From: Streptosporangium oxazolinicum
Lineage (GTDB): Bacteria > Actinomycetota > Actinomycetes > Streptosporangiales > Streptosporangiaceae
Length of the DNA: 64,000 nt
NCBI RefSeq assembly: GCF_039537505.1
Contig: NZ_BAABAQ010000007.1
Coordinates: 248,001 to 312,000, forward strand
Direction: 5' to 3'
The notes below the pieces were generated by a model. It had not been told where the DNA came from. It did no database searches and worked only from the letters and a program-made list of their open reading frames with translations. Shown piece after piece: positions 33,271-41,403 of this stretch (positions are counted from its first letter, which is position 1; every line of letters begins with the position of its first letter). A program made the translations under genes and the position numbers.

Positions 33271-34188
33271 ATGATCACACCTAACGCCGACGGCCGGCCG
33301 GTCAGTCCCACCCCCATGGCCGCCCCGAGGGGGAGCTCCACCGTGCTGCGGATCGTCCTGGGCGCACAGCTCCGCCGTCTGCGCGAGCAGCGGGGCATCA
33401 CGCTGGAGGAGGCGGGGCATTCCATCCGCGCCTCGCACTCCAAGGTCAGCCGCATGGAGCTCGGCAGGGTCAGCTTCCGGATCAGGGACGTGGCAGACCT
33501 GCTCACCCTGTACGGGGTGACCAGTGACGCCGAGCGTGAGCCGCTGCTGTCCCTCGTCGAGAAGGCCAACCTCACCGGCTGGTGGCACAACTACAACGAC
33601 GTGCTGCCCCCCTGGTTCGAGACGTACGTGGGCCTGGAGGAGTCGGCCACCGGCATCCGCAACTACGAGGTCCAGTTCGTGCCCGGCCTGCTGCAGAGCG
33701 AGGGTTACGCGCGGGCCGTCGTCCAGCTGGGCTTCCCCTCGGCCTCCGCCGAGGAGCTGGACCGCAGGGTGAGGCTGCGCATGGCACGCCAGCGGCTGCT
33801 GCGCCGCCCGGAGCCGCCCCACCTGTGGGCCGTGCTGGACGAGGCCGTGCTGCGCCGCCCGCTCGGCGGGGTCCGGGCGATGTGCGAGCAGATCGACCAC
33901 ATCCTGCGGGCGCTCGAACTCCCCAACGTGACCGTCCAGATCGTGCCGTTCAGCGTCGGCGGCCACGCCGCGGCCGGAGGGCCCTTCAGCATCCTGCGGT
34001 TCTCCCAGCCCGACCTGCCCGACGTCGTCTACATGGAGCAGCTCACCAGCGCCGTCTACCTGGAGAAGCGCGACGACGTCGACAGCTACCTGGAGGTCAT
34101 GGAGCGCCTGTGCATCGAGGCCGAGCCGGTCACGCGCACTCGTGAGATCCTCCTGGGGATCCGCGAGGAGTTCCAGCGCAGGCTCTGA
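33271..34188 (+). CDS. XRE-family regulator with DUF5753 domain
   Basis: 305 aa. An N-terminal XRE helix-turn-helix (about 28-90: AQLRRLREQRGITLEEAGHS, SKVSRMELGRVSFRIRDVADLL) is joined to a DUF5753 effector domain. That domain starts with GWWHNYNDVLPPWFETYVGLE and contains YEVQFVPGLLQSEGYARAVV. AAAGGA precedes the ATG. These are the abundant WhiJ-like regulators of actinomycetes, normally genetically linked to a DUF397 protein and a HATPase, as here. Probable ligand of the 18-bp palindrome at 32832. Confidence 0.93.
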   Translation: MITPNADGRPVSPTPMAAPRGSSTVLRIVLGAQLRRLREQRGITLEEAGHSIRASHSKVSRMELGRVSFRIRDVADLLTLYGVTSDAEREPLLSLVEKANLTGWWHNYNDVLPPWFETYVGLEESATGIRNYEVQFVPGLLQSEGYARAVVQLGFPSASAEELDRRVRLRMARQRLLRRPEPPHLWAVLDEAVLRRPLGGVRAMCEQIDHILRALELPNVTVQIVPFSVGGHAAAGGPFSILRFSQPDLPDVVYMEQLTSAVYLEKRDDVDSYLEVMERLCIEAEPVTRTREILLGIREEFQRRL

Positions 34189-34265
34189 GCCGGAGAACGC
34201 GGGGCCGTGGTCCCGTGACGCGGCCCGGCCGCAACCGCCGGGCGGCGCCGTACGAAGATGTCTGA

Positions 34266-35798
34266 ATGAGATGTCTCGTGACCGGCGCGACCGGATACAT
34301 CGGGGGGCGGCTCGTCCCCGAACTGCTGGACGCGGGGCACGAGGTCCGCTGCATGGCGAGGTCGGCGGGCCGTCTGCGCGACCAGCCGTGGGCCTCCCTG
34401 GTCGAGGTCGCCCAGGCGGACGCCTCCGACGCCGAGCGGGTGGCCGAGGCCCTGGAGGGCGTCGAGGTGGCCTACTACCTGATCCACACGATGGGCGGGG
34501 GGAGCGACTTCGCCGCCGCCGACCGCGAGGCGGCCACCACCTTCGCCGCCGCGTGCGAGCGCGCGGGGGTCCGTCGCGTCGTCTATCTCGGCGGCCTCGT
34601 CCCGGACGAGAGGCTCTCGCCGCACCTGCGCTCCCGCGCCGAGGTGGGGGAGATCTTCCTGAACTCCTCGGTGCCCGCGGTGGTGCTGCGGGCGGCGGTC
34701 ATCATCGGATCCGGCTCCGCCTCCTTCGAGATGCTGCGCCACCTCACCGAACGGCTGCCCGTGATGACGACGCCGCGCTGGGTCGCCACCAGGACGCAGC
34801 CCATCGCGATCCGCGACGTCCTGCGCTACCTCGTGGCCTGGGCCTCCGTCGAGGAGGAGGTGAACCGCTCCTTCGACATCGGCGGCCCGGACGTGCTCAC
34901 CTACGCCGACATGATGCGGGCCTACGCGGAGGTCGCCGGGCTGCCGCCACGGCTGATCATCCCGGTGCCGCTGCTCAGCCCCGGCCTGTCGAGCCACTGG
35001 GTGGGGCTGGTCACCCCGGTCCCGGCGGGTCTGGCCCGCCCGCTGGTGGAGTCGCTGCGCAACGAGGCCGTCTGCGGTGAGCACGACATCGCCCGCTACG
35101 TCGAGGACCCGCCCGGCGGCCTGATCGGGCTGAGGCGGGCGATCGAACTCGCCCTCCGGCGCGTCAAGGAGGCCAAGGTCCTCACCCGCTGGTCCTCGGC
35201 CTCCACCCCCGGCGCGCCGAGCGACCCGCTGCCCACCGACCCCGGCTGGGCGGGCGGCAGCCTGTACGTCGACGCGCGGGCCCGCCGGGTCCACACCTCA
35301 CCGCAGGCCCTGTGGACGGTCATCGAGGCGGTCGGCGGCGAGGTGGGCTGGTACTCCCTGCCGCTGGCCTGGAGCCTGCGCGGCCTCCTGGACCGGCTGG
35401 TCGGCGGCGTGGGCCTGCGCAGGGGGCGCCGCGACCCCCGGCGGCTCCGGGTGGGCGACTCGGTCGACTTCTGGCGGGTCGAGGAGGTCGAGCCGGGGCG
35501 TCTGCTGCGGCTGCGTGCGGAGATGCGCCTGCCCGGCCTCGCCTGGCTGGAGATGCGGGTGCTCACCCACCGGGGGGAGACCGTCTACGGCCAGCGGGCG
35601 ATCTTCCACCCCCGCGGCCTGGCCGGGCACCTCTACTGGTGGTCGGTCGCGCCCTTCCACAGCCTGATCTTCGGGCCGATGCTGCGCAACGTGGCGAGGG
35701 CCGCCGAGCGCGGCCGGTCCGTCTCCCGGCCCTCCCCGGACGGCGCCCTCCGCGACGGTGACCCGCAGGACGCCGTCGCGGAAGGCGCCGTCGGGTGA
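34266..35798 (+). CDS. SDR-family NAD(P)-binding protein with C-terminal DUF2867
   Basis: 510 aa, two domains. The N-terminal atypical SDR (about 1-300) has CLVTGATGYIGGRLVPELLDAG and AYYLIHTMGGG. The C-terminal DUF2867 domain (about 340-500) contains GWYSLPLAWSLRGLLDRLVGGVGLRRGRR and YWWSVAPFHSLIFGPMLRNVAR. The fused architecture is well known in actinobacteria, and the domain may bind a hydrophobic ligand; no reaction is established. The last ~20 residues (SPDGALRDGDPQDAVAEGAVG) are a variable tail. No clear ribosome site. Convergent with the TetR gene, 13 bp apart. Confidence 0.88.
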   Translation: MRCLVTGATGYIGGRLVPELLDAGHEVRCMARSAGRLRDQPWASLVEVAQADASDAERVAEALEGVEVAYYLIHTMGGGSDFAAADREAATTFAAACERAGVRRVVYLGGLVPDERLSPHLRSRAEVGEIFLNSSVPAVVLRAAVIIGSGSASFEMLRHLTERLPVMTTPRWVATRTQPIAIRDVLRYLVAWASVEEEVNRSFDIGGPDVLTYADMMRAYAEVAGLPPRLIIPVPLLSPGLSSHWVGLVTPVPAGLARPLVESLRNEAVCGEHDIARYVEDPPGGLIGLRRAIELALRRVKEAKVLTRWSSASTPGAPSDPLPTDPGWAGGSLYVDARARRVHTSPQALWTVIEAVGGEVGWYSLPLAWSLRGLLDRLVGGVGLRRGRRDPRRLRVGDSVDFWRVEEVEPGRLLRLRAEMRLPGLAWLEMRVLTHRGETVYGQRAIFHPRGLAGHLYWWSVAPFHSLIFGPMLRNVARAAERGRSVSRPSPDGALRDGDPQDAVAEGAVG

Positions 35799-35811
35799 CC
35801 CGGGGTGTTCG

Positions 35812-36357
35812 TCACCGCTCGCCGTCGGGGTTCACGAGGACGTCGACGATGTCCGCGTACCCGAGCCCCTTGTGCGCGAACTGTCCCGCCACCGCGAGCT
35901 CCGCGAGGCCGTGGGCGGTGGAGATCAGGGCCATCACCCGGGCCTTGGGCGCCGTCCCCTCCCAGGGGCCCCGCATGCCGAGCGCGGTCATCACCTGGTC
36001 GATCGCCGTCTCCAGCTCGGGATGGTTCCCGGCGAGGAACTCCGAGGCGAACACCAGCCGGTACTCCTCGCGGTGTGTGGTGGCGTACTCGACGTAGCTC
36101 AGGTAGAAGGCCCGCAGCCGGTCGCGCGGGCCCTCGCCCTCCAGGGTCGCGGTCGCGACGTGCGTGCTGAGATCGGTGATGACCCGGACGGCGAGCGCCG
36201 CCAGCAGCGCGGTCTTGTCGGTGAAGTGCCGGTAGGGGGCCGTACGGGACAGGCCGGCCAGGTCGCCGACGGCGCGCAGCGTCACGGCGTCGAGACCCTC
36301 CTCGCGCAGCAGTCTCAGCGCGCTCTCGACCAGGCGGGTCCTGGTGTCGTCCACCAT
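35812..36357 (-). CDS. TetR-family transcriptional regulator
   Basis: 181 aa from ATG 36357; a GTG seven codons earlier (36378) is an alternative. The N-terminal helix-turn-helix (about 5-50) includes GLDAVTLRAVGDLAGLSRTAPYRHF. The ligand domain is of the TetR_C type with a repeated FYLSYVEYATTHREEYRLVF stretch. It is divergent from the molybdenum hydroxylase operon. The 92-bp intergenic region contains three perfect 15-bp palindromes, so it should repress both directions. Confidence 0.9.
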   Translation of the reverse strand: MVDDTRTRLVESALRLLREEGLDAVTLRAVGDLAGLSRTAPYRHFTDKTALLAALAVRVITDLSTHVATATLEGEGPRDRLRAFYLSYVEYATTHREEYRLVFASEFLAGNHPELETAIDQVMTALGMRGPWEGTAPKARVMALISTAHGLAELAVAGQFAHKGLGYADIVDVLVNPDGER

Positions 36358-36383
36358 GTGGGTCTCTTTCCCCGGCACCTCGT

Positions 36384-36440
36384 GTTGACAATGTCAACGT
36401 ACCTGGTTGACACTGTCAACATGATGTTGACGACGTCAAC
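36384..36440. promoter_or_regulatory. three tandem 15-bp palindromic operators
   Basis: GTTGACA-A-TGTCAAC (36384-36398), GTTGACA-C-TGTCAAC (36406-36420) and GTTGACG-A-CGTCAAC (36426-36440) are each perfect palindromes. Centre-to-centre spacings are 22 and 20 bp, so successive sites lie about two helical turns apart on one face. Two of them contain TTGACA, so they coincide with -35 elements. Confidence 0.85.
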
Positions 36441-36449
36441 TGGAGGGCC

Positions 36450-38963
36450 ATGAAGATCACGGTGAACGGGCTGCCCGCCACGGCGGACGCCCGCCCCGAC
36501 GACGCCGCCGTGGACGTCCTGCGTGACGGACTCGGCCTGACCGGCGCCAAGGCCGCCTGCCGTACCGGGGTCTGCGGCGCGTGCACGGTCCTGGTGGACG
36601 GCGTTCCCCAGGCGAGCTGCCTGCTGCCGTCCACCGCCCTGGAGGACCGCGAGATCACCACCGCCGAGGGCCTCGACCACCCCGTCCAGCGGGCGCTCGC
36701 GGTCCACGACGGCCTGCAGTGCGGCTACTGCACGCCCGGGTTCGCGGTCGAGGGCGCGGCCTTCGTCGACGCCTGGCGCGCCGAGCACGGCGACGTCGCG
36801 CCGCCGCGCGAGCGGATCGCCGCCGCCCTCGCCGGTCACCTGTGCAGGTGCGGCGCGTACGAGGGCATCCACGCCGCGATCGCCGCCGCCTGCCGGGGAG
36901 AGCACGACGACGCCGAGGGGACGCCCGCCCGGGTGGAGGCGATGGACAAGGTCGCCGGCCGCGCCCGCTACACGACCGACGTGCGCCTCGAAGGCCAGCT
37001 GGAAGGGGTGATCATCCGTTCCGCGCGGGCGCACGCCCGCGTCACCTCGGTCAGGGTGGACGCCGCCCACGTGGTCGACCTGCTGCCGCCCGACCGTACC
37101 GTCCGCTACGCGGGACAGCCCGTCGCCGCCGTCGCCGCCCCCACCCGCCGCGAGGCGCTCGCGATCGCGGAGGCCGCGGAGATCGGCTACGACCCGATGC
37201 CCGCCGCGTTCGACGACGCGCCGGACGCCCCGCCCGTCTACGACGAGGCCGCCAAGAAGCACGTCCCCAGCTCCAGCGAGGGGGTGAACCTGCCCGGCGG
37301 CTGGGACGGCAACGTGCGCGGTCCCTTCACCAGGGCGAGCTGGCGCGGGCGCACCGCCGTCAAGCGGATCGAGGCGGCCAGGCGCGACGCCGCCCCCGAC
37401 CTGGTGACCGGCACGTTCACCACCGCCGTACAGGTCCACACCCCGCTGGAGCCGCACGCCTGCGTCGCCCGCTGGGACGACGCGGGCGACCTGCACCTGC
37501 ACCTGTCCACCCAGACCGTGGGCCTCGTCGCCGAGCAGGCCGCCAAGCGGTGGAACCTGCCCGCCGGGCGGGTCCACATCGTCACCGACCACGTCGGCGG
37601 CGGCTTCGGGGCCAAGAGCGGCATCGGCACCGAGACGATCGCCGCCGTCGAACTCGCGCGGGCCTGCGGTGCGCCGGTGCGCGTGGTGTTCAGCCGCGCC
37701 GAGGAGCTCACCGACGCGGGCAACCGCCCCGGCACCCGCACCACGATCGAACTGCTCACCGACGACCGGGGCGACCTCGCCGCCCTCACCATGGACGTCC
37801 ACGGGCGCGGCGGCGTGGCCATCGGGTCGGCCGTCGCGCTGATGGCCCGCCTCGTGTACGGCACCGCGCCCCGGCGGCTCCGCGACTACGACGTGGTCAC
37901 CAACGAGCCGCCGGGCACCCCGTTCCGCGGGCCGGGGGCGCCGCCCATGCTCTGGGCGCTGGAGCAGGCCGTGGACGAGGCCGCCCACCGCCGGGGCGAG
38001 GACCCGATCGCGCTGCGCCGCCGCTGGGACGGCAACCGCAAACGGCACGCCCTCTACGACCTGGCCATGACCCTGCCCGAGTGGACGGCCAGGCCGCGCA
38101 CCGGCTCCCAGACGGGCCGCTTCCGCAGGGGCGTCGGGGTGGCCGCCGCCAACTGGCCCTACATGCTCGACCCCGCCACGGAGGTGGAGCTGCGCGTCGA
38201 GGGCGACGTGGTCGTGGCCCGCACCACGACCCAGGACATCGGGACCGGCATCCGCACCGTCATCACCGGTGTCGTGTGCGAGGAGCTCGGGCTGCCCGCC
38301 GAGCGCGTCCGTGTCGAGATCGGCAGGACGGGCACCGTGCACGGGCCGCCCTCGATCGGCAGCCGCACCACCGCCTCGGTGGCCCCCGCCGCGCGCGACG
38401 CCGCGCGGCGCCTGCGGACGCTGGGCGTGACCGACGGAGCCACGGTCGTGGGCGGGCGCCGCCGCGACCGGCGCGGCTACGTCACCCCGTTCCCGGTGGG
38501 CGGCATGGCGATCGGCCGAGGGTTCAGCGGTTCGGTCCACGTCACCGAGGTCGAGGTCGACACCCGCCTGGGCGTCGTCAGGCCGCTGCGGGTCTGGGCC
38601 GGGATCGCGGTGGGCCACGTCTACGCCGAGCGGCTGGCGCGCAGCCAGTGCGAGGGCGGCGTCGTGCAGGGCATCGGCTACGCCCTGTACGAGGAGCGCC
38701 TGGTCGACCCGGTGACGGGAACCGTACTGACCGCCAACCTCGACGACTACCGCATCCCCGGCATCGGCGACACCCCAGAGATCACCGTGCACTTCCACCG
38801 CGACGGGTGGGACCACGTCAACGGCCACGGCGTCGGGGTCGGGGAGATCTCCACGGTCGGCGTGGCGGCCTCGGTGGGCAACGCCGTGCACAACGCCACC
38901 GGCTGGCGCCCCCACGACCTGCCCATCCGCCCCGACCGGCTCCTCGAGGGGATCGCCCGATGA
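36450..38963 (+). CDS. xanthine dehydrogenase/aldehyde oxidase-family molybdenum hydroxylase (Fe-S plus Mo subunits fused)
   Basis: 837 aa. The N-terminal plant-type [2Fe-2S] domain has CRTGVCGACTVLVDG...C. The second [2Fe-2S] domain has CGYCTPGF...CRCGAYEG (about 40-150). These are directly fused to the Mo-cofactor domains (about 160-837), with GGGFGAKSG for the pterin and GVGEISTVGVA near 797 carrying the catalytic Glu. A GGAGGG ribosome site precedes the ATG. It hydroxylates an aldehyde or N-heterocycle, passing electrons through the Fe-S centres to the FAD subunit encoded downstream. The substrate is unknown. TetR control is implied by the triple operator. Confidence 0.93.
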   Translation: MKITVNGLPATADARPDDAAVDVLRDGLGLTGAKAACRTGVCGACTVLVDGVPQASCLLPSTALEDREITTAEGLDHPVQRALAVHDGLQCGYCTPGFAVEGAAFVDAWRAEHGDVAPPRERIAAALAGHLCRCGAYEGIHAAIAAACRGEHDDAEGTPARVEAMDKVAGRARYTTDVRLEGQLEGVIIRSARAHARVTSVRVDAAHVVDLLPPDRTVRYAGQPVAAVAAPTRREALAIAEAAEIGYDPMPAAFDDAPDAPPVYDEAAKKHVPSSSEGVNLPGGWDGNVRGPFTRASWRGRTAVKRIEAARRDAAPDLVTGTFTTAVQVHTPLEPHACVARWDDAGDLHLHLSTQTVGLVAEQAAKRWNLPAGRVHIVTDHVGGGFGAKSGIGTETIAAVELARACGAPVRVVFSRAEELTDAGNRPGTRTTIELLTDDRGDLAALTMDVHGRGGVAIGSAVALMARLVYGTAPRRLRDYDVVTNEPPGTPFRGPGAPPMLWALEQAVDEAAHRRGEDPIALRRRWDGNRKRHALYDLAMTLPEWTARPRTGSQTGRFRRGVGVAAANWPYMLDPATEVELRVEGDVVVARTTTQDIGTGIRTVITGVVCEELGLPAERVRVEIGRTGTVHGPPSIGSRTTASVAPAARDAARRLRTLGVTDGATVVGGRRRDRRGYVTPFPVGGMAIGRGFSGSVHVTEVEVDTRLGVVRPLRVWAGIAVGHVYAERLARSQCEGGVVQGIGYALYEERLVDPVTGTVLTANLDDYRIPGIGDTPEITVHFHRDGWDHVNGHGVGVGEISTVGVAASVGNAVHNATGWRPHDLPIRPDRLLEGIAR

Positions 38964-39080
38964 CTCTCTTCCCGCAGCCGGACCCGGCCCCTGAACGGGC
39001 GCCCGGGGGAGCCACGAGGGATCGCCCGATGACCCTCCTCCCGCAGCCGGACCATGAACGGGCGCCCAGGGGGGCCGCGG
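38949..39080 (+). repeat. tandem duplication (69-bp period) at the end of the Mo-hydroxylase gene
   Basis: Copy 1 begins at 38949 and copy 2 at 39018. Both carry GGGATCGCCCGATGAC, then CCGCAGCCGGAC and GAACGGGCGCCC, with a 6-nt deletion in copy 2. Each copy includes the ribosome site and ATG, so the translation-initiation region itself was duplicated. Confidence 0.85.
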
Positions 39081-39133
39081 CCTTCTTCTCGGAGCGCGGC
39101 CCCCGGATCCCCACACTGGAAGGTGTTCGATGA
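38960..39133 (+). CDS. 57-aa microprotein bridging the molybdenum hydroxylase genes
   Basis: The ATG overlaps the upstream stop (ATGA at 38960) and the stop overlaps the ATG of the next gene (ATGA at 39130), so it is coupled on both sides. GAGGGG lies 8 nt before the ATG. The protein has an internal duplication: RDRPMTLFPQPD-like and RDRPMTLLPQPDHERAPRGA-like units, then AAFFSERGPRIPTLEGVR. No known domain. It may be a translational coupler left by the duplication rather than a functional protein. Confidence 0.5.
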   Translation: MTLFPQPDPAPERAPGGATRDRPMTLLPQPDHERAPRGAAAFFSERGPRIPTLEGVR

Positions 39134-40062
39134 CCGCACTCACCGATCTCGGCGAGGCCGTGCGGCGCGGGGGCGAGTTCCGCGCCGGAGGCACCGACCT
39201 GATGGGCCGCCGCGCGGCGGGGCCGCACGTGGACCTGCGTGACGTACGTGACCTGCCCGGCATGTCCGGCGTCATCTGGCAGCCGGACGGCTCCGTCAGG
39301 ATCGGCGCGCTGACCACGGTCGCGCGGGTGGCCCGCGACGCGCGCCTCGGCGCCGCCCACCCCTGCCTGACGCTGACGGCGGCGGGCCTGGCCACGCCGC
39401 AGATCCGGGAGGTGGCCACCGTCGGGGGCAACCTGCTGCAGCGCAACCGCTGCGCGTACTTCCGCAACCCGGCCTTCTCCTGTCACCAGAACGGCGGTGA
39501 CCACTGCCCGGCCCGCGCGGGGCTCGCCCCGAACGCCGCGATCCTCGACAGCGGCCCGTGCGTCGCGCCGCACCCGTCGTCGCTGGCGGTGGCGCTGCTC
39601 GCCTGCGACGCCTCCGCCGAGGCGCACGGCGGGGACCCGTTTCCCGTCGCCGACCTGTACGGGGACGGCTCGGACCCGTCCCGCGACCACCTGCTGCCCC
39701 CGGGGGAGATCCTCCTGTCGGTCCTCCTGCCGCCGCCCGTGCCGGGGGAGCGGGCCGCCTACCACCGGGCGATCGGCAGGTCCGAGGCCGAGTGGCCACT
39801 GGTGGAGGCGGCGGCGCGGCTCGTCGTCGACGACGGGAGGATCACCTTCGCCAGGGTGGCCGTGGGGGGCGTCGCCCGCGTCCCCGTACGCCTGCCCGAG
39901 GTGGAGGAGGCGCTCCTGGCGGGGGAGTCCCTCGACCGGGCGGCCGGGCTGGTCACCGCCCGGTGCGCTCCGGCGGCCCGCAACCACTACAAGGTCGCGC
40001 TGCTCGCCGGGACCGTCCTGGAGGTCCTGGAACGCGCGACCGGAACCGGCGAGACCCGCTGA
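39130..40062 (+). CDS. FAD-binding subunit of the molybdenum hydroxylase, with Fe-S cysteine cluster
   Basis: 310 aa. The CoxM/XdhB-type FAD domain has FRAGGTDLMGR near the N-terminus and TPQIREVATVGGNLLQRNRCAYFRNP. The segment C(108)AYFRNPAFSC(118)HQNGGDHC(125) adds three clustered cysteines within an insertion like that of 4-hydroxybenzoyl-CoA reductase beta or PaoB subunits, which bind an extra [4Fe-4S] cluster. A fourth ligand is not obvious. The C-terminal CO-dehydrogenase flavoprotein domain ends in NHYKVALLAGTVLEVLE. It accepts electrons from the fused Fe-S/Mo subunit. Confidence 0.9.
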   Translation: MTALTDLGEAVRRGGEFRAGGTDLMGRRAAGPHVDLRDVRDLPGMSGVIWQPDGSVRIGALTTVARVARDARLGAAHPCLTLTAAGLATPQIREVATVGGNLLQRNRCAYFRNPAFSCHQNGGDHCPARAGLAPNAAILDSGPCVAPHPSSLAVALLACDASAEAHGGDPFPVADLYGDGSDPSRDHLLPPGEILLSVLLPPPVPGERAAYHRAIGRSEAEWPLVEAAARLVVDDGRITFARVAVGGVARVPVRLPEVEEALLAGESLDRAAGLVTARCAPAARNHYKVALLAGTVLEVLERATGTGETR

Positions 40063-40136
40063 CCGGCCCGGCCGGAGCCCCCGCCGTGCCGCCCGGGTGC
40101 GGCGGGGACACCGGTGGAACGGCTCGCCCGGCTTCG

Positions 40137-40619
40137 TCATCCCGTACGGGGAAACCGGGGGGCCGTCACTCCGTATGGGGGAACCGGGGGGCCGTCCCCC
40201 GTACGCTCGACGATCACCAGGGGGATGTCCCGCTCGGTCCGCTCCTGATACCTCTGGTAGGACGGCATCGTCGCGACCATGAGCCGCCACAGCCGGGGTT
40301 TCTCCGAGGCCGTGGCGGTCCGCGTGTTCACCGCGAACGTCTCCGCGCCGATCTGGACCACGGCGCCGGGGGTGTCGACCAGGTTGAGATACCAGGCCGG
40401 ATGCCGGTCCGCCCCGGAGTTGGACGCGGCGAGGACATAGCGGTCGCCGTCGCGCGCGTAGACCAGGGCGGTGCGGCGGAGCCTGCCCGACCTGCGGCCA
40501 CGCGTCGTCAGCAGCAGGTCGTTCATGCCCGGCCTGGCCTGCCCGCCGGTCTCGACGAAACGACGGATGTGCCGGGCCACCCACTCGTCCGGGCTGTCGA
40601 CGATCTCCTCCTCCATCAA
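40137..40619 (-). CDS. deazaflavin (F420)-dependent nitroreductase-family protein (DDN-like)
   Basis: 160 aa. LLLTTRGRRSGRLRRTALVYARDGDRYVLAASNSGADRHPAWYLNL is the classic DDN-family core (about 34-80; TTxGRxSGxxRxxPL and GxDxxPxWYxNL motifs). QIGAETFAVNTRTATASEKPRLW follows. Uses reduced F420 to reduce an unknown substrate. Its stop region lies in a 29-bp tandem duplication that gives the tail PPYGVTAPRFPRTG. The start overlaps the stop of the NAD(P)-binding gene (ATGA), so the two genes form an operon. Confidence 0.9.
   Translation of the reverse strand: MMEEEIVDSPDEWVARHIRRFVETGGQARPGMNDLLLTTRGRRSGRLRRTALVYARDGDRYVLAASNSGADRHPAWYLNLVDTPGAVVQIGAETFAVNTRTATASEKPRLWRLMVATMPSYQRYQERTERDIPLVIVERTGDGPPVPPYGVTAPRFPRTG
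40140..40198. repeat. 29-bp tandem duplication at the DDN-gene end
   Basis: CCGTACGGGGAAACCGGGGG and CCGTATGGGGGAACCGGGGG, each followed by GGCCGTC, begin 29 bp apart. The copies cover the last codons of the minus-strand DDN-like gene. Confidence 0.75.
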
Positions 40620-41251
40620 CCCCCCTCGACGCCGAGGTGCGTGCGGTGGTGCTTGGGGGCGTCGATCTCGTCGAGCAGCGCGATCGCGAAGTCGGCGTAG
40701 GAGACGCGGCCGGTCGCCTCGGCCGGAGCCGTGCGGTAGCGGCCGGTACGGGTGCCGCCGTGGTCGAAGTCACCGGCCGGGCTGACGACCAGCCAGTCGA
40801 GCGCGGTGGTGGCGGTGCGCAGCACGTCGTTTCCGGCCGCGTGCCCCAGGTAGAACGACCGGTACTCCTGCGGGTAGCCGGGCGTGTCCATGAGGAGCGT
40901 CCCCGACGCGGTCTCCAGCACCGACGCCAGGCCGACCACCAGCAGCCTGGACACCTTGGCCCTCGTCAGCCCGTCGAGCAGGGCGCGGGCGGCGTCGGCG
41001 AAGAAGACGTCCTGCGCCGCGCCGGGGTCGTAGACGGCGCTGATCGCGGCGTCGTGACCCTCGGCGAGCCGTGTGACGCCGCTCGCGTCCGTGACGTCGC
41101 CGGCGACGACCCGTACGCCGTCCGCCGCCAGGTCACCGTGCCCGGCCGGGTCACGCACGACCGCGGTGACCCGGTGACCACGCCGGAGGGCCTCGTGGAC
41201 GGCCGCCCGGCCCGCCCTGCCACCCGCGCCGAAGACAATGATCCCGCTCAT
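40616..41251 (-). CDS. NAD(P)-binding atypical SDR
   Basis: 211 aa from ATG 41251 (GAGGTG six bases before it). IIVFGAGGRAGRAAVHEALRRGHRV is the Rossmann motif. SRLLVVGLASVLETASGTLLMDTPGYP and LDWLVVSPAGDFDHGG are characteristic of the NAD(P)H-binding reductase group (BVR-B/YwnB-like). Upstream of the DDN-like gene in one operon and divergent from an HxlR regulator, a common pairing in which HxlR controls a redox enzyme. Confidence 0.87.
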   Translation of the reverse strand: MSGIIVFGAGGRAGRAAVHEALRRGHRVTAVVRDPAGHGDLAADGVRVVAGDVTDASGVTRLAEGHDAAISAVYDPGAAQDVFFADAARALLDGLTRAKVSRLLVVGLASVLETASGTLLMDTPGYPQEYRSFYLGHAAGNDVLRTATTALDWLVVSPAGDFDHGGTRTGRYRTAPAEATGRVSYADFAIALLDEIDAPKHHRTHLGVEGG

Positions 41252-41314
41252 CCGCACACCTCGCGTCCAGGGCCGGACCTGATCGCCGGCCGCTGCCGGG
41301 AGAGTAACCGGGCA

Positions 41315-41391
41315 GGTGGTTACCACCGGGATACCCGGCCGCCGTGGGCGCTCGCGTGTGACGGGCGGTGGTCGCCGAAGGGATACCCGGC
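41315..41391. promoter_or_regulatory. candidate HxlR control region
   Basis: A perfect palindrome GGTGGTTACCACC (41315-41327) is followed by two direct repeats GGGATACCCGGC (41328-41339 and 41380-41391). The second abuts TACCGT (41392-41397), a -10 ending 7 nt before the GTG of the HxlR gene. Repressor binding to the repeats would block the promoter. Confidence 0.5.
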
Positions 41392-41403
41392 TACCGTGGA
41401 GCG

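Noticed and set aside
33070..33966. 298-codon minus-strand frame opposite the XRE gene
   Set aside because: Antisense shadow. The XRE-DUF5753 domains are unambiguous on the plus strand.
36315..39467. 1050-codon open frame on the minus strand
   Set aside because: It is antisense to the molybdenum hydroxylase genes, which have full motifs and good ribosome sites. The antisense product is an Arg/Gly/His/Pro-rich shadow caused by GC-rich third positions, with no recognisable domain.
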